DNA of 64,000 nucleotides from UBA6059 sp040222235 (GTDB taxonomy: Bacteria > Bacteroidota > Bacteroidia > Cytophagales > Cyclobacteriaceae). Made by a program: the position numbers and the translations under genes. This document shows, piece by piece, positions 7,451 through 17,194 of this stretch; positions within the stretch are counted from its first letter, which is position 1; each line of letters opens with the position of its first letter. The notes under the pieces were generated by a model. It worked only from the letters and a program-made list of their open reading frames with translations. It did no database searches and was not told the DNA's origin. Where the stretch lies: NCBI GenBank assembly GCA_040222235.1, contig JAVKDO010000071.1, forward strand, positions 1 to 64,000, written 5' to 3'.

Positions 7451-9730
7451 ATGAAAAAGCATCTCTCTAAAATTATCCCAATTCTCTGGGTAGTGTTTAT
7501 TCTTGGGGTCTTGTCAGCTCCAGCATTTATCTATTCGGTCAGAGTTGACCTCTTTGGTTTATACGGAGGTCTTCCATCACTTCAGGACTTGGAGAAGCCC
7601 GATCCAGAGTTGTCCTCAGAGCTTTACTCCGCAGACGGTGAACTTCTTGGCAAATACTTTAGACACAACCGAACCCCAGTGAACTACAGGGAACTATCAC
7701 CAAAGCTCATCGAAACACTGCTGGTAACCGAAGACATAAGGTATACCCAACACTCTGGTATTGATTTCCGCGGATTGGGCAGAGTATTAGTATATAGTCT
7801 ATTGTTGGGTGAAAATGCTGGAGGAGGTAGCACAATAACTCAGCAGTTAGCTAAGAATTTATTTCGCACCAGAACAGAACAGTTTAAAGGTACACTCAGC
7901 AATGTGCCTGGTCTTCGCATGCTAATTGTAAAGGTCAAAGAATGGATCGTGGCTGTTCGTCTGGAAAAGTTTTATACCAAGGAAGAGATTATGGCCATGT
8001 ATCTCAATACGGCGGAATATGGTAGTAATTCTTACGGAATACGAGTAGCTGCGCAGACCTACTTCAACAAGCTTCCAAGTGAACTAGGGTATAATGAATC
8101 AGCCGTTCTTGTGGGGCTTCTAAACAAACCAACGCGATATAACCCGGTTTACAATCCTCAGTTCGCCATAGAAAAAAGACAAGAAGTCTTGTACAACCTT
8201 CAAAAATATAATCGTATTAGTGCAGCTGAATTCGACTCTCTTAAGGTTGCCGATTTTGGTTTGCAATACAAAGTTGCTGGTCACAATGAAGGCCCTGCCA
8301 CCTACTTCAGATCGGTCATTCGGAATTTTCTGATGGATTGGTGCAAAGAGCGCGGCTATGACCTTTTTGATGATGGTCTGAAAATATACACTACTATTGA
8401 CAGTCGAATGCAAGCCTATGCAGAGAAAGCTGTCGAAGAGCATATGTCAGCGCTTCAAAAGACCTTTGATGAACACTGGGAGGGCAAAAACCCATGGATC
8501 GATACTGATGGAAAAGAGATTCCAAATTTTGTGGAACAGGCCATCAAACGGACAGACATCTATAGAGGCCTAGTTAAGCAGTATGGAGAAGATTCTGACT
8601 CTATAGACGCCATTCTCAATAGAGCTAAGCCCATGACAGTGTTTTCATGGGATGGTGAGAAAGACACAATAATGAGTCCTGTTGATTCCCTTAAGTATTA
8701 CAAGCGCTTTCTACAGGCAGGTTTTATGTCAATGGAGCCGCATAGTGGCCATATCAAGGCCTGGGTAGGAGGAATTGATCATAAGTACTTTAAGTATGAT
8801 CATGTAAAGCAGGGTCGTAGGCAGCCAGGCTCAACCTTCAAACCCTTTGTATATACTGCCGCAATAGACAATGGCTATTCACCTTGTTATCCAGTTATAG
8901 ATGCGCCGGTAGTTTTTGACATGCCGGGACAAGATCCCCCTTTCTGGCAACCTGATAATGCCGAAGGCAGGTGGTCAGGTGAAACTATGACCATTCGAAG
9001 AGCAATGGCAGGCTCGGTAAACTCTATAACTGCCTTTATGATGAAAAAAGTCAGCCCAGCAACTGTTGTCAGTTACGCAAAACAAATGGGCATTTTTAGT
9101 CCTATAGAAGCAGTCCCTTCCCTGTGCTTAGGAGCAGGAGGAGACGTCTCGATTTTTGAATTAGTCGGGGCATATAGCACATTCGTAAATAAAGGTGTAT
9201 GGACTGAACCTACCTTTATTACTAGAATAGAAGACGAAAATGGTGCCGTACTTCAAGAATTCGTACCCAAAAAAGTGGAAGCCTTAAACGAGGAGACAGC
9301 CTACATCATGCTGCATATGCTCAAAGGGGCGACCGAAGAATCAAATGGCTCAGCTCGGGGTTTAAATTGGGAATTGAAAAATGAAAATGAGATTGGTGCT
9401 AAAACAGGTACTACCCAAAATGCCTCAGACGGCTGGTTTATGGGGGTAACTAAAGATCTGGTATCTGGGTCATGGGTCGGTGGTGATGACCGCAGTATAC
9501 ATTTTCGAAGTTGGGTACTTGGCCAGGGCGCTCGCACAGCAATGCCGATTTGGTCCAAGTATATGACTAATGTATATGCCGATAAAGATCTAGGAGTTAC
9601 CAAAGGACCTTTTGATCAACCTATGCGAGAACTTGGGATAGAAATTGACTGTGATTTTTATGATCAAACCAGTGTGACGGATACATTGAATATAAATTTT
9701 GATAATATCAATGAGGATGACATATTCTAG
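7451..9730 (+). CDS. class A penicillin-binding protein (bifunctional PBP1a type)
   Basis: Peptidoglycan glycosyltransferase/transpeptidase, 759 residues, anchored by one N-terminal helix (8-30). The GT51 domain shows catalytic E94 in TEDIRYTQHSGID and GGSTITQQLAKN at 125-136. The transpeptidase has S461-TFK464, SVN at 522-524 and KTGT at 651-654, so both activities appear intact. An insertion of about 80 residues (about 335-415, rich in Asp/Glu/Lys) lies between the domains. It begins 9 bases after the SprE/PorW gene and ends 2 bases before uvrC, suggesting one transcript. Gene symbol left open because PBP1a/1b/1c naming is unclear in this phylum. Confidence 0.95.
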   Translation: MKKHLSKIIPILWVVFILGVLSAPAFIYSVRVDLFGLYGGLPSLQDLEKPDPELSSELYSADGELLGKYFRHNRTPVNYRELSPKLIETLLVTEDIRYTQHSGIDFRGLGRVLVYSLLLGENAGGGSTITQQLAKNLFRTRTEQFKGTLSNVPGLRMLIVKVKEWIVAVRLEKFYTKEEIMAMYLNTAEYGSNSYGIRVAAQTYFNKLPSELGYNESAVLVGLLNKPTRYNPVYNPQFAIEKRQEVLYNLQKYNRISAAEFDSLKVADFGLQYKVAGHNEGPATYFRSVIRNFLMDWCKERGYDLFDDGLKIYTTIDSRMQAYAEKAVEEHMSALQKTFDEHWEGKNPWIDTDGKEIPNFVEQAIKRTDIYRGLVKQYGEDSDSIDAILNRAKPMTVFSWDGEKDTIMSPVDSLKYYKRFLQAGFMSMEPHSGHIKAWVGGIDHKYFKYDHVKQGRRQPGSTFKPFVYTAAIDNGYSPCYPVIDAPVVFDMPGQDPPFWQPDNAEGRWSGETMTIRRAMAGSVNSITAFMMKKVSPATVVSYAKQMGIFSPIEAVPSLCLGAGGDVSIFELVGAYSTFVNKGVWTEPTFITRIEDENGAVLQEFVPKKVEALNEETAYIMLHMLKGATEESNGSARGLNWELKNENEIGAKTGTTQNASDGWFMGVTKDLVSGSWVGGDDRSIHFRSWVLGQGARTAMPIWSKYMTNVYADKDLGVTKGPFDQPMRELGIEIDCDFYDQTSVTDTLNINFDNINEDDIF

Positions 9731-9732
9731 CT

Positions 9733-11535
9733 ATGCCTGTTCCTCCTCAACTCAAGAACGCACTTGGGGTACTACCTCATCAACCCGGCGTTTACAAGTT
9801 CTACAACTTAGAAAAAGATTTAATTTACGTTGGCAAGGCGAAAGATCTTAAGAAAAGAGTCTCAAGTTATTTCACAAAATCAGCTGGTCACAACAGGAAG
9901 ACGCTTAGGTTGGTTTCAGAGGTTCAGAACCTGGACTATGTTGTAGTCAACTCCGAATTTGACGCCCTTCTTCTCGAGAATAATCTGATAAAGGAGAATC
10001 AACCTAAATACAATATCCTTCTCAAGGATGACAAGAGCTTTCCGCACATTTTGGTCACTAATGAAAGGTTTCCAAGAGTATACTCTACACGTAGAATAAT
10101 TAAAGGTAAAGGTGAGTATTTTGGCCCCTACGCGAGCGTAAAAGCAATGAACAATGTTTTAGAACTTATTCGAAAAGTTCACAATGTCCGCACCTGCAAG
10201 CTTGATCTTACAAAATCAAATATCAATAATGGCAAGTTTAAAGTTTGCTTAGAATATCATATAGGTAACTGCCTAGGGCCCTGCGAAAACCACCAATCAG
10301 TTGAGGACTATTCTGAAGACATTGAACAAGCCAAATACATCCTTAAGGGCAATCTTGGTATGGTTAGAAATCATTATCGTAGTAAGATGATAGCAGCGTC
10401 AGAAATACTTGATTTTGAATCAGCCGAATTATACAAGAACAAACTTCACACACTCGAAAAATTTCAAGCTAAGAGTCTTATTGTCAACAATAATCTCACT
10501 GAAGTTGACGTATTCACCATCAAATCAGAAGAGAAGAAGGCCTATATCAATTACCTCAAAATCATTAATGGTATGATCAATGCCATGGAAACATTTGAGA
10601 TAAGTAAAAAGCTCGATGAGGCCGACGAAGACATTTTATCTCTTGTGATTTTTCATGCTCGAGAAAAATATAAAAGTCTCAACGATCTAATATTAACCAA
10701 CTTACCGATTGACTCTTGGCATCCGTCAATAACCATAACACAACCCAAAATTGGTGATAAAAAGAAGCTTCTTGATCTCTCTATTAAAAATCTACTTCAG
10801 TATAAGAAGGATCGAAACGCCCTAGTAGCTAAAAAACCTAACCATCAAGAACGTATTCTCAAGCAGATGCAATCTGATCTGAGGCTACTAACCCCTCCAG
10901 CAAGAATAGAATGTTTCGATAATAGTAATATTCAAGGGACCAATCCGGTAGCTTCTATGGTCTGTTTTATCAATACTAAACCAGCTAACAAAGAATACCG
11001 TCATTTTAAAATTAGAACAGTCACTGGTCCAGATGATTTTGCATCAATGAAAGAAATTGTTCTTCGACGATACACCAGAATGATTTCAGAAGAATTAGGT
11101 CTTCCTGACCTTATCGTTATAGACGGTGGTAAAGGCCAATTGAGTGCCGCTGTTGAAGCATTGAAACAAATTGAACTTTTTGGCAAAATCCCAATTATCG
11201 GAATTGCCAAAAGACTAGAAGAAATCTATTACCCTGGGGATCAATTTCCTTTATTCATAAGCAAAAAATCGGAGACACTGCGGATTCTTCAACATATAAG
11301 AGATGAAGCGCACAGATTCGCAATTACCTTTCACAGAGATTTAAGAAGCAAAGCCAGCTTAACATCAGAACTTGATGACATCAAAGGCCTTGGACCTGCT
11401 ACTCGACAACTTCTCCTTACCCACTTCAATGGGATATCTAGTATTAAGAACGCTTCAATCACAGAGCTTTCTCAAGTAGTCGGCCTATCAAAAGCCAAAA
11501 AAATTTTTGAGTATTGGCATAAAAAAAGGGGCTAA
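9733..11535 (+). CDS. uvrC: UvrABC excinuclease subunit C
   Basis: Makes both incisions during nucleotide excision repair. At 600 residues it matches the family. The N-terminal GIY-YIG domain (QPGVYKFYN, LIYVGKAKDLKKRV) makes the 3' cut. A Cys-containing region (VCLEYHIGNCLGPC) and a UVR-like segment come next. The RNase-H-like nuclease (ECFDNSNIQG, PDLIVIDGGKGQL) makes the 5' cut, and the helix-hairpin-helix tail is near IKGLGPATRQLLL. It follows the PBP gene by 2 bases. Its stop codon lies in the loop of a terminator hairpin shared with gldN. Confidence 0.97.
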   Translation: MPVPPQLKNALGVLPHQPGVYKFYNLEKDLIYVGKAKDLKKRVSSYFTKSAGHNRKTLRLVSEVQNLDYVVVNSEFDALLLENNLIKENQPKYNILLKDDKSFPHILVTNERFPRVYSTRRIIKGKGEYFGPYASVKAMNNVLELIRKVHNVRTCKLDLTKSNINNGKFKVCLEYHIGNCLGPCENHQSVEDYSEDIEQAKYILKGNLGMVRNHYRSKMIAASEILDFESAELYKNKLHTLEKFQAKSLIVNNNLTEVDVFTIKSEEKKAYINYLKIINGMINAMETFEISKKLDEADEDILSLVIFHAREKYKSLNDLILTNLPIDSWHPSITITQPKIGDKKKLLDLSIKNLLQYKKDRNALVAKKPNHQERILKQMQSDLRLLTPPARIECFDNSNIQGTNPVASMVCFINTKPANKEYRHFKIRTVTGPDDFASMKEIVLRRYTRMISEELGLPDLIVIDGGKGQLSAAVEALKQIELFGKIPIIGIAKRLEEIYYPGDQFPLFISKKSETLRILQHIRDEAHRFAITFHRDLRSKASLTSELDDIKGLGPATRQLLLTHFNGISSIKNASITELSQVVGLSKAKKIFEYWHKKRG

Positions 11536-11545
11536 GCGCCCCTTT
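11525..11545. terminator. bidirectional terminator between uvrC and gldN
   Basis: The stem AAAGGGGC / GCCCCTTT (11525-11532 with 11538-11545) has a five-base loop that starts with the uvrC stop codon TAA at 11533. A-runs on one side and T-rich sequence on the other fit termination in both directions between two converging genes. Confidence 0.75.
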
Positions 11546-11568
11546 CTATATCGTACTTTTCTAAGACC

Positions 11569-12438
11569 CTAGAACTCCCAAAGCTCGTTTTCAAAATCCA
11601 CAAAGTCATATTCTAGCTTTTGAGATGCAAGAATTCCATCTCTTTCTGATCTAGAATATATTTCAAATACTCTTTCATCCTTAGGATTGGCGTACTTCAC
11701 GATATGCGCACTGAACAATCTCAAATTAAACGCATCAGACAAATTGAGATGATTTTGAGTATTCTCCGCGTTATACCAGATTGCCTCATCAGGCATACTT
11801 AAAAACAAATCTTGCAAATCCTTATACCTAAAAGAAGCCACTTGCTTCAAGAATCCAGCCGGATTGTAAGCACTCGTTCCAGGTAAGAAGATAGTAATAG
11901 ACTGTATGTCATAATACATTCGAGATCTCATTCTATCAAAGTAGACATCCTCCTTTATTTCAAGGGAAGTGAATTCTCTTGGGGGAATCATTAAAACCTC
12001 AGGTACTGCTGGTTCAGAAGAACCACCAAACGGATCCGAACCACCACCACCGAAGGGGTCAGCAAATGGATCACCACCGCCACCACCGAATGGATCTTCC
12101 TCTTCAAATGATTCTTGTTGCACCCTAGTCATGAATTCTTCCTTGGACATGATATTACTATCCAAAACAGAATCACTATTATAAGGAATCAGTAGACCCT
12201 TCTGAACAGCTTCAATTAATACTTTAGGCAACTCCGAATTTCTTGAGAAGAAAGGCAAATTCTGCTTTTCGTTCAAGTCCATCTGACGCCAAAAAGTCTT
12301 CTTCCACATGATATATGCTTCATGCACGGGACGAACAGACAACTCATTATATCCATCATCTTCTTGACCAAAAACATGGGTCAAAGAACCAACTGACATC
12401 ACCAAAGTCACACACAATACACAAACAAATTTCTTCAT
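11569..12438 (-). CDS. gldN: gliding motility / type IX secretion protein GldN (PorN)
   Basis: Periplasmic partner of the GldK ring in the type IX secretion system. It has 289 residues with a signal peptide (1-24, ending VFGQ). Family segments include AYIMWKKTFWRQMDLNEKQNLP, split here into AYIMWKKTFW and RQMDLNEKQN, plus IPPREFTSLEIKEDVYFDRM and SITIFLPG. An unusual low-complexity insert at 115-139 holds four DPF tripeptides separated by glycine runs. It is the last gene of the porP-gldK-gldL-gldM-gldN order and follows gldM by 11 bases. The order itself is diagnostic for the T9SS core. Confidence 0.94.
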   Translation of the reverse strand: MKKFVCVLCVTLVMSVGSLTHVFGQEDDGYNELSVRPVHEAYIMWKKTFWRQMDLNEKQNLPFFSRNSELPKVLIEAVQKGLLIPYNSDSVLDSNIMSKEEFMTRVQQESFEEEDPFGGGGGDPFADPFGGGGSDPFGGSSEPAVPEVLMIPPREFTSLEIKEDVYFDRMRSRMYYDIQSITIFLPGTSAYNPAGFLKQVASFRYKDLQDLFLSMPDEAIWYNAENTQNHLNLSDAFNLRLFSAHIVKYANPKDERVFEIYSRSERDGILASQKLEYDFVDFENELWEF

Positions 12439-12449
12439 ACCTGCTTAAT

Positions 12450-14036
12450 TTATTTCAACGGGATAGTAATGTACTTAGGACCAAAATTGTTGAAGTCCTC
12501 AATCTCCTCTCTAAAATTAGCTCTCTTGACACTCTTAATCTCTATCACTAAGTTATCACCAGATCTAGCCTGACTTGAGATTTGTCTTAAATCCACATTG
12601 GGACCATTAATCCTCTGACTAGGGCCTCCTCTACCCGCTCTAACCAAGGTCACCTCAGCCTGAGCAACTTGAAATCTCGCGTCTTTTGGTAAGAACTGTG
12701 CAAAACTCTCATCTGGCTCAGCAACGAGCTGTATACCTGGAGTATTTGCTGGCATACCACTTTTTCCATCAATATCGCGATTCCTTAGTTTAGCCTTAAT
12801 CTCTGGAGCAGGAATTCTCTGTACTTTAAAATCCTGGTTACCAATAAGATTGCCATTGCTTGAAACGGATAAAGTAACCTTTGCTGACTTTGGAATAATA
12901 GTAACTTGTCCTCTTTGAGACCCAGTAACTGATACACCTCCCTTTACACCGAAGGTTGGATTATAGCTAGTACCTAATTGAGGAACTTGCACGTCAAGCT
13001 CATTACCACAATTCAAGTAGAGCGCACCAATTGATTGTGATTGTATTTGAATAACAGGCTTCACGACAAAATATTCCATGGTATCGAGGAAAGTAGTATC
13101 TCTTCCGCCGGGAAGTGAAACGCTAATGGCAGAAATAAAAGATTTTGTAGCCACGCCTTCCTTGTTATAAGCCCCAGGAGTAGCAGTGAAAGAAACTTGT
13201 CCTCTTCCATCAATCACTTCTATCTCTTCTCCATCAATTGTCATTGTTGGTGTTACAGATGAGCTTGAAGCTGCTAAGAAAAGGGCAGCCTCGTATTTCG
13301 TACCTGGTGCTACAATTTTCGACTCAGGTAGCACCATAGGCACAATCACGTCAAATTTCATATCCTCTGCTCCCACTTGTCTTGCTAGGTCTTCAAGAGC
13401 CTTGGTCTCCACACTAATAACATCGTTCTGCATTTGACTCAACGAGGCAAGTGCGCCAACCATTGGAGTACTACTACCAAAATTCAGTTCGGCGAATCCT
13501 TTCTTAGCTTGGTTAGGATCTCCTTTGAAGACATCAATTTCACTAGCATCCTTAGCAATCTTACCAATTGTTTCGTCACCAGTCGTTTCTCTAACAAAAT
13601 CAGCATAGCCATTCAAACGGTCTCTCAGTTGATCTCCTTTACCTTGGTTGATCATCAGTGTAGAGGACATATCAATATCCTTCTGACCTAAGTAGGCACC
13701 ATTTTCATCAATGCCACCAGTTAACTCAACCAATTCATCCTTATAACCTTCCATTTCCGCGAGCACTTTGGCGGTTTCTTCACGAATTAACTTTGCTTTG
13801 TCAACAACAGCAAGATCTGCTTCTCTATTTCCAGACTCTTGTACTGTGGTCTGTATACTTTCTATTTTACCTTTATTTTCAACAACCTTCTCATCATTCG
13901 TTGCTTCGAAGCTTTTATTAATAAAGATAAATTTCTCCAATACGGAATTACTTACCTGCAATGCTAACAACGCTGTTAGCACCAGGTACATCATTCCGAT
14001 CATCTTATCTCTTGGGGATTGTTTTCCTCCAGCCAT
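12450..14036 (-). CDS. gldM: gliding motility / type IX secretion motor protein GldM (PorM)
   Basis: Inner-membrane component whose large periplasmic part transmits force from the GldL/GldM motor to the outer-membrane ring. It has 528 residues. The N-terminal motif SPRDKMIGMMYLVLTALLAL forms the single membrane helix (about 10-30), and the long periplasmic region is built of beta domains. Segments such as FDVIVPMVLPESKIVAPG and QVPQLGTSYNPTFGVKGG match the D2-D4 regions of the family. It starts 24 bases after gldL. No truncation is seen. Confidence 0.96.
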   Translation of the reverse strand: MAGGKQSPRDKMIGMMYLVLTALLALQVSNSVLEKFIFINKSFEATNDEKVVENKGKIESIQTTVQESGNREADLAVVDKAKLIREETAKVLAEMEGYKDELVELTGGIDENGAYLGQKDIDMSSTLMINQGKGDQLRDRLNGYADFVRETTGDETIGKIAKDASEIDVFKGDPNQAKKGFAELNFGSSTPMVGALASLSQMQNDVISVETKALEDLARQVGAEDMKFDVIVPMVLPESKIVAPGTKYEAALFLAASSSSVTPTMTIDGEEIEVIDGRGQVSFTATPGAYNKEGVATKSFISAISVSLPGGRDTTFLDTMEYFVVKPVIQIQSQSIGALYLNCGNELDVQVPQLGTSYNPTFGVKGGVSVTGSQRGQVTIIPKSAKVTLSVSSNGNLIGNQDFKVQRIPAPEIKAKLRNRDIDGKSGMPANTPGIQLVAEPDESFAQFLPKDARFQVAQAEVTLVRAGRGGPSQRINGPNVDLRQISSQARSGDNLVIEIKSVKRANFREEIEDFNNFGPKYITIPLK

Positions 14037-14060
14037 CGTTATAAATTTTGAGTGAAAAGA

Positions 14061-14876
14061 TTAGCCTTTCATGGCTGTCAGCATACTTCCGTATACCTTA
14101 TTCAATGCGGAAATGTTAGTGGTTAATTGAGAAAGCTCAGCTTTAAACTTATCTGTATCTTTTCCAGCTTGAGCCATGCTCTCCATGGCACCAGTTACAT
14201 TAGAATAAAACTTATTCATCGCCTTCACATGGCTATTAGCATCTTGCAATTCCATCTCGTATACAGCATTCAAGGCACCTAGATTCTTGGTTACAGCTTG
14301 TACCTGAGTGTGAAATTCCTTAGCGTCCTTCGAAGCATTAGCCATTTCTGAAACAGCTGCTGCTGTAGTAGAATAAGACGAGTTCAACTCAACAAGGGAC
14401 TTAGAAGCCTTCTTTACATTGTCAGCATATTCAGTAGTAGCGACAGATGCATTAGAAACATTTGTTAAACCTTTAGCTGAATCAGCAAGACTTTTCATGC
14501 CCTTACCTAAACTGGCTATTAAATCTTCTCCCACATTAGAGCTTTCAAGCATCGCGTCTAACTTTTTAGAGACACCATCACCTTGATTTGAACCACTAAC
14601 TGCTTGTCTTGGGGCAGCTGCAGGTCCTTCATAATCATCACCTAATTCAGGGTAAACTTTTGACCAGTCAAGCGCTCTATGCTGCGGCTCAAAAGCACTT
14701 AGAAAAAATATAACAGCCTCTGTTGAAAGCCCAATTGCAAGCATTTCACCAGCACCGGGTAAGTGGAGGATTTTAAACATCGCTCCTACAATTACTACAG
14801 CTGCTCCTATACCATATACTTTCGGCATTATGCTCGAAAAGAGAAGTTCTTGGAATCCACCTTTTTGTGCGCTCAT
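14061..14876 (-). CDS. gldL: gliding motility / type IX secretion motor protein GldL (PorL)
   Basis: Cytoplasmic-membrane part of the proton-driven rotary motor that powers gliding and secretion. It has 271 residues with two membrane helices (about 18-36 and 44-62, joined by HLPGAGEM) followed by a long cytoplasmic alpha-helical tail. E53 lies within helix 2 (LSTEAVIFF) and is the likely counterpart of the membrane glutamate required for proton flow in this family. The tail is rich in Ala, Ser and Lys with regular helical repeats. The gene is between gldK (49 bases upstream) and gldM. Confidence 0.96.
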   Translation of the reverse strand: MSAQKGGFQELLFSSIMPKVYGIGAAVVIVGAMFKILHLPGAGEMLAIGLSTEAVIFFLSAFEPQHRALDWSKVYPELGDDYEGPAAAPRQAVSGSNQGDGVSKKLDAMLESSNVGEDLIASLGKGMKSLADSAKGLTNVSNASVATTEYADNVKKASKSLVELNSSYSTTAAAVSEMANASKDAKEFHTQVQAVTKNLGALNAVYEMELQDANSHVKAMNKFYSNVTGAMESMAQAGKDTDKFKAELSQLTTNISALNKVYGSMLTAMKG

Positions 14877-14925
14877 TTTTAGTCAGTTTAAGGTTACGTA
14901 ATTTTTATTTGGTTAAGTTGATATC

Positions 14926-15966
14926 TTAAAATTCAGATCCTGATGATCTGCCTAAGTGCGTCATTGCACACCTAAAGCCAATCCCAGCTCTGGTTGAGTC
15001 TTTAAATTCGTATGATCTTGTACCCGTCTCAAGGTAATAAGCTATATCCTTCCATGAACCACCTCTAACTACTTTTTGGTCGATTGATTCATCAAAGAAT
15101 GTAGGGTTCAAATCCCAAACTAGAGGATAAGATGATGGGTGATAGGCATCTTCACACCATTCAGAGACATTTCCCGACATTTCATAAAGGCCATAATCAT
15201 TAGGGAAAAATGTTGCAACAGGAGCTGTATAAGCAAATCCATCGTCAAAATAATTACCACGTCCAGGCTTGAAGTTAGCCAAAAGACAACCTTTTACATT
15301 TCTAATATATGGGTTGCCCCATGGATACTTCGCCATATCACGCCCGCCTCTGGACGCATATTCCCATTCAGCCTCTGAAGGTAATCTAAAATCTGGCATT
15401 GGAAATAGTCCTCGATCTGACCTGTAACTATTCCAATATTCTGTTCGCCATTCAGCAAAGGCTTTGGCGGCCTCCCAATCAACCCCAACAACCGGATAAT
15501 TATCAAAAGCTGGGTGTGACCAATAATACACCATCATAGGATCTCCCATATGATGAGTAAAATCTCTCACCCAAACAGTAGTATCTGGAATGAGGTCTTC
15601 AACAGACATCCCCTCAGGAAGCTCTACCTCTGACCCCTCATTGATATACTCAGTAAATTGGCGATACTCATTATTGGTAATCTCTGTATCATCCATAAAG
15701 AATGGACCAATGGTCACCTGTTTATTATAGTTAATCTGAGTAGCTGGGACATCTTGATCAGCCTGTCCCATGTGAAATGTACCTGCAGGAATAGGCACCA
15801 TCCCATAAGGACGTACCATTTCCCAACCTTCGCGACCCGCGACTCCCACTAGTTCACCGCGATCGCCTCCTCCTCCACCTATGCCTAGAAGACCACATGA
15901 CTGGACTCCTATTAAGCTTAAGGCAAAGAGATACGAGAAATTCTTTAACACACCTTTTCTATTCAT
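14926..15966 (-). CDS. gldK: gliding motility / type IX secretion lipoprotein GldK (PorK)
   Basis: Outer-membrane-associated lipoprotein forming the periplasmic ring with GldN. It has 346 residues, with a signal peptide ending in lipobox GVQSC (Cys24) and a glycine-rich stretch. From about 50 to 335 there is a formylglycine-generating-enzyme-like (SUMF1) fold: PIPAGTFHMGQ, TEITNNEYRQF, RLPSEAEWEYASRGG, GNVSEWCEDAY and GGSWKD. This fold is typical of GldK/GldJ and has no known sulfatase-maturing role there. The position first in K-L-M-N after porP selects GldK over GldJ. A 179-base gap upstream may carry a promoter. Confidence 0.95.
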   Translation of the reverse strand: MNRKGVLKNFSYLFALSLIGVQSCGLLGIGGGGGDRGELVGVAGREGWEMVRPYGMVPIPAGTFHMGQADQDVPATQINYNKQVTIGPFFMDDTEITNNEYRQFTEYINEGSEVELPEGMSVEDLIPDTTVWVRDFTHHMGDPMMVYYWSHPAFDNYPVVGVDWEAAKAFAEWRTEYWNSYRSDRGLFPMPDFRLPSEAEWEYASRGGRDMAKYPWGNPYIRNVKGCLLANFKPGRGNYFDDGFAYTAPVATFFPNDYGLYEMSGNVSEWCEDAYHPSSYPLVWDLNPTFFDESIDQKVVRGGSWKDIAYYLETGTRSYEFKDSTRAGIGFRCAMTHLGRSSGSEF

Positions 15967-16145
15967 AACACCAGTAATAATTGACTATCGTATTTTAATA
16001 AACTGTAATACAACTGCAATATTGCAATCTCGCCCTATTATAAAATAGGATCGATTTTGGTTCTGACAATACTAGCAGTTTATATCAAAACACTTTCCAG
16101 CCGACAAATTGTCGAATTTATGCCAATATCCAAAATATTTTGTTT

Positions 16146-17099
16146 TCAAAATATGAATCTAGGGGTGCGAACGATCTTTTTACCTCCAAAGGAAAAAGAG
16201 GGTAGATTATATCTTAGAAAAATCTCATGAGAAGTGGGCTGTTTTGCTTCTTGGTTGCTTACAACATAGTCAAAAGAATATCCGACCCTCAACTTATTAT
16301 CTTCAAGAAAACTATAGCCAAGTAGCATTATAATCGCCTCAGAGAACCTATAGGATAGGCCACCCCATATCCTGTCCTGATAAGTGGCCATGACTCCAGC
16401 ATCAAAGGTTGTCGTGTTCAAGTCATATCTGATTATCATTGATGGCATGAACACAAAATTGTAAATTGGAGAATATCGATATCTCCAAGTACCCACAAAT
16501 GATCGAGTATAATTGTTTCCAAGCTCTTCAACACCAAAATTGAAAGACGCCTCCAGAAGATTCTGCGCGGAGATTCCAATATCCATCTTATCAGTAGAGT
16601 AGACTATACCTATATCCAAATCTGGCTGTGTTTGCGTCTGTCTGCTTCCAACATTAAATGGGTCGGATGGATCCACAAATCTGAGTTCATTGAAGTTTAG
16701 CGTTTGGGTTATGACAGCCGGAGCAATTCCAAAAGTTAATACCCCCTGACGAATTGAGCGAGATATAGCAAGCATAGGTTGCACCTTCAAGTTGCTCACT
16801 GGTCCAATATTGTCGTTCAAAACATTCATCCCAACGCCAGATAAAATTCCCTGTACTGGGATAGATATAGAAATGTTTTGACTCGTAGGAGCACCACCAG
16901 TGCCGTCAAGCGTCGTATTGTAGCCAAGCCACTGTGATCTGTGTCCAGCACTTATATATGCTGTAGATCCGCTTCCTGAGAAGCCAGGATTATACAAAGT
17001 TGGATTCAGCATGTAATGGCTAAAAAGTGGGTTTTGTTGACCAAACGCATCAACAAAAACCATCGCCATAATTGCTAAACTTAATAGTACTCTTTTCAT
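16146..17099 (-). CDS. PorP/SprF family type IX secretion outer membrane protein
   Basis: A 317-residue outer membrane beta-barrel protein with a signal peptide (1-21, MKRVLLSLAIMAMVFVDAFG). The family opening QQNPLFSHYMLNPTLYNPGF is followed by alternating aromatic strands to the end. PorP/SprF proteins anchor or assist T9SS substrates and partner with gldK-N products. I start at ATG 17099 rather than the adjacent TTG at 17102, because the ATG gives the cleaner signal peptide. It precedes gldK by 179 bases and follows hemD by 95 bases. Confidence 0.94.
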   Translation of the reverse strand: MKRVLLSLAIMAMVFVDAFGQQNPLFSHYMLNPTLYNPGFSGSGSTAYISAGHRSQWLGYNTTLDGTGGAPTSQNISISIPVQGILSGVGMNVLNDNIGPVSNLKVQPMLAISRSIRQGVLTFGIAPAVITQTLNFNELRFVDPSDPFNVGSRQTQTQPDLDIGIVYSTDKMDIGISAQNLLEASFNFGVEELGNNYTRSFVGTWRYRYSPIYNFVFMPSMIIRYDLNTTTFDAGVMATYQDRIWGGLSYRFSEAIIMLLGYSFLEDNKLRVGYSFDYVVSNQEAKQPTSHEIFLRYNLPSFSFGGKKIVRTPRFIF

Positions 17100-17194
17100 C
17101 AAAGCTAAATATAAGGCTATATCACCAATGATATGGTGACTACCACCTATAATTTCATAAAGGTGGATTACCCCTATCCTAACACAAGGAAAGT

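Noticed and set aside
16010..16040. Palindrome TGCAATATTGCA upstream of gldK as an operator
   Set aside because: It is short, AT-rich, and could occur by chance; no second copy was noticed.
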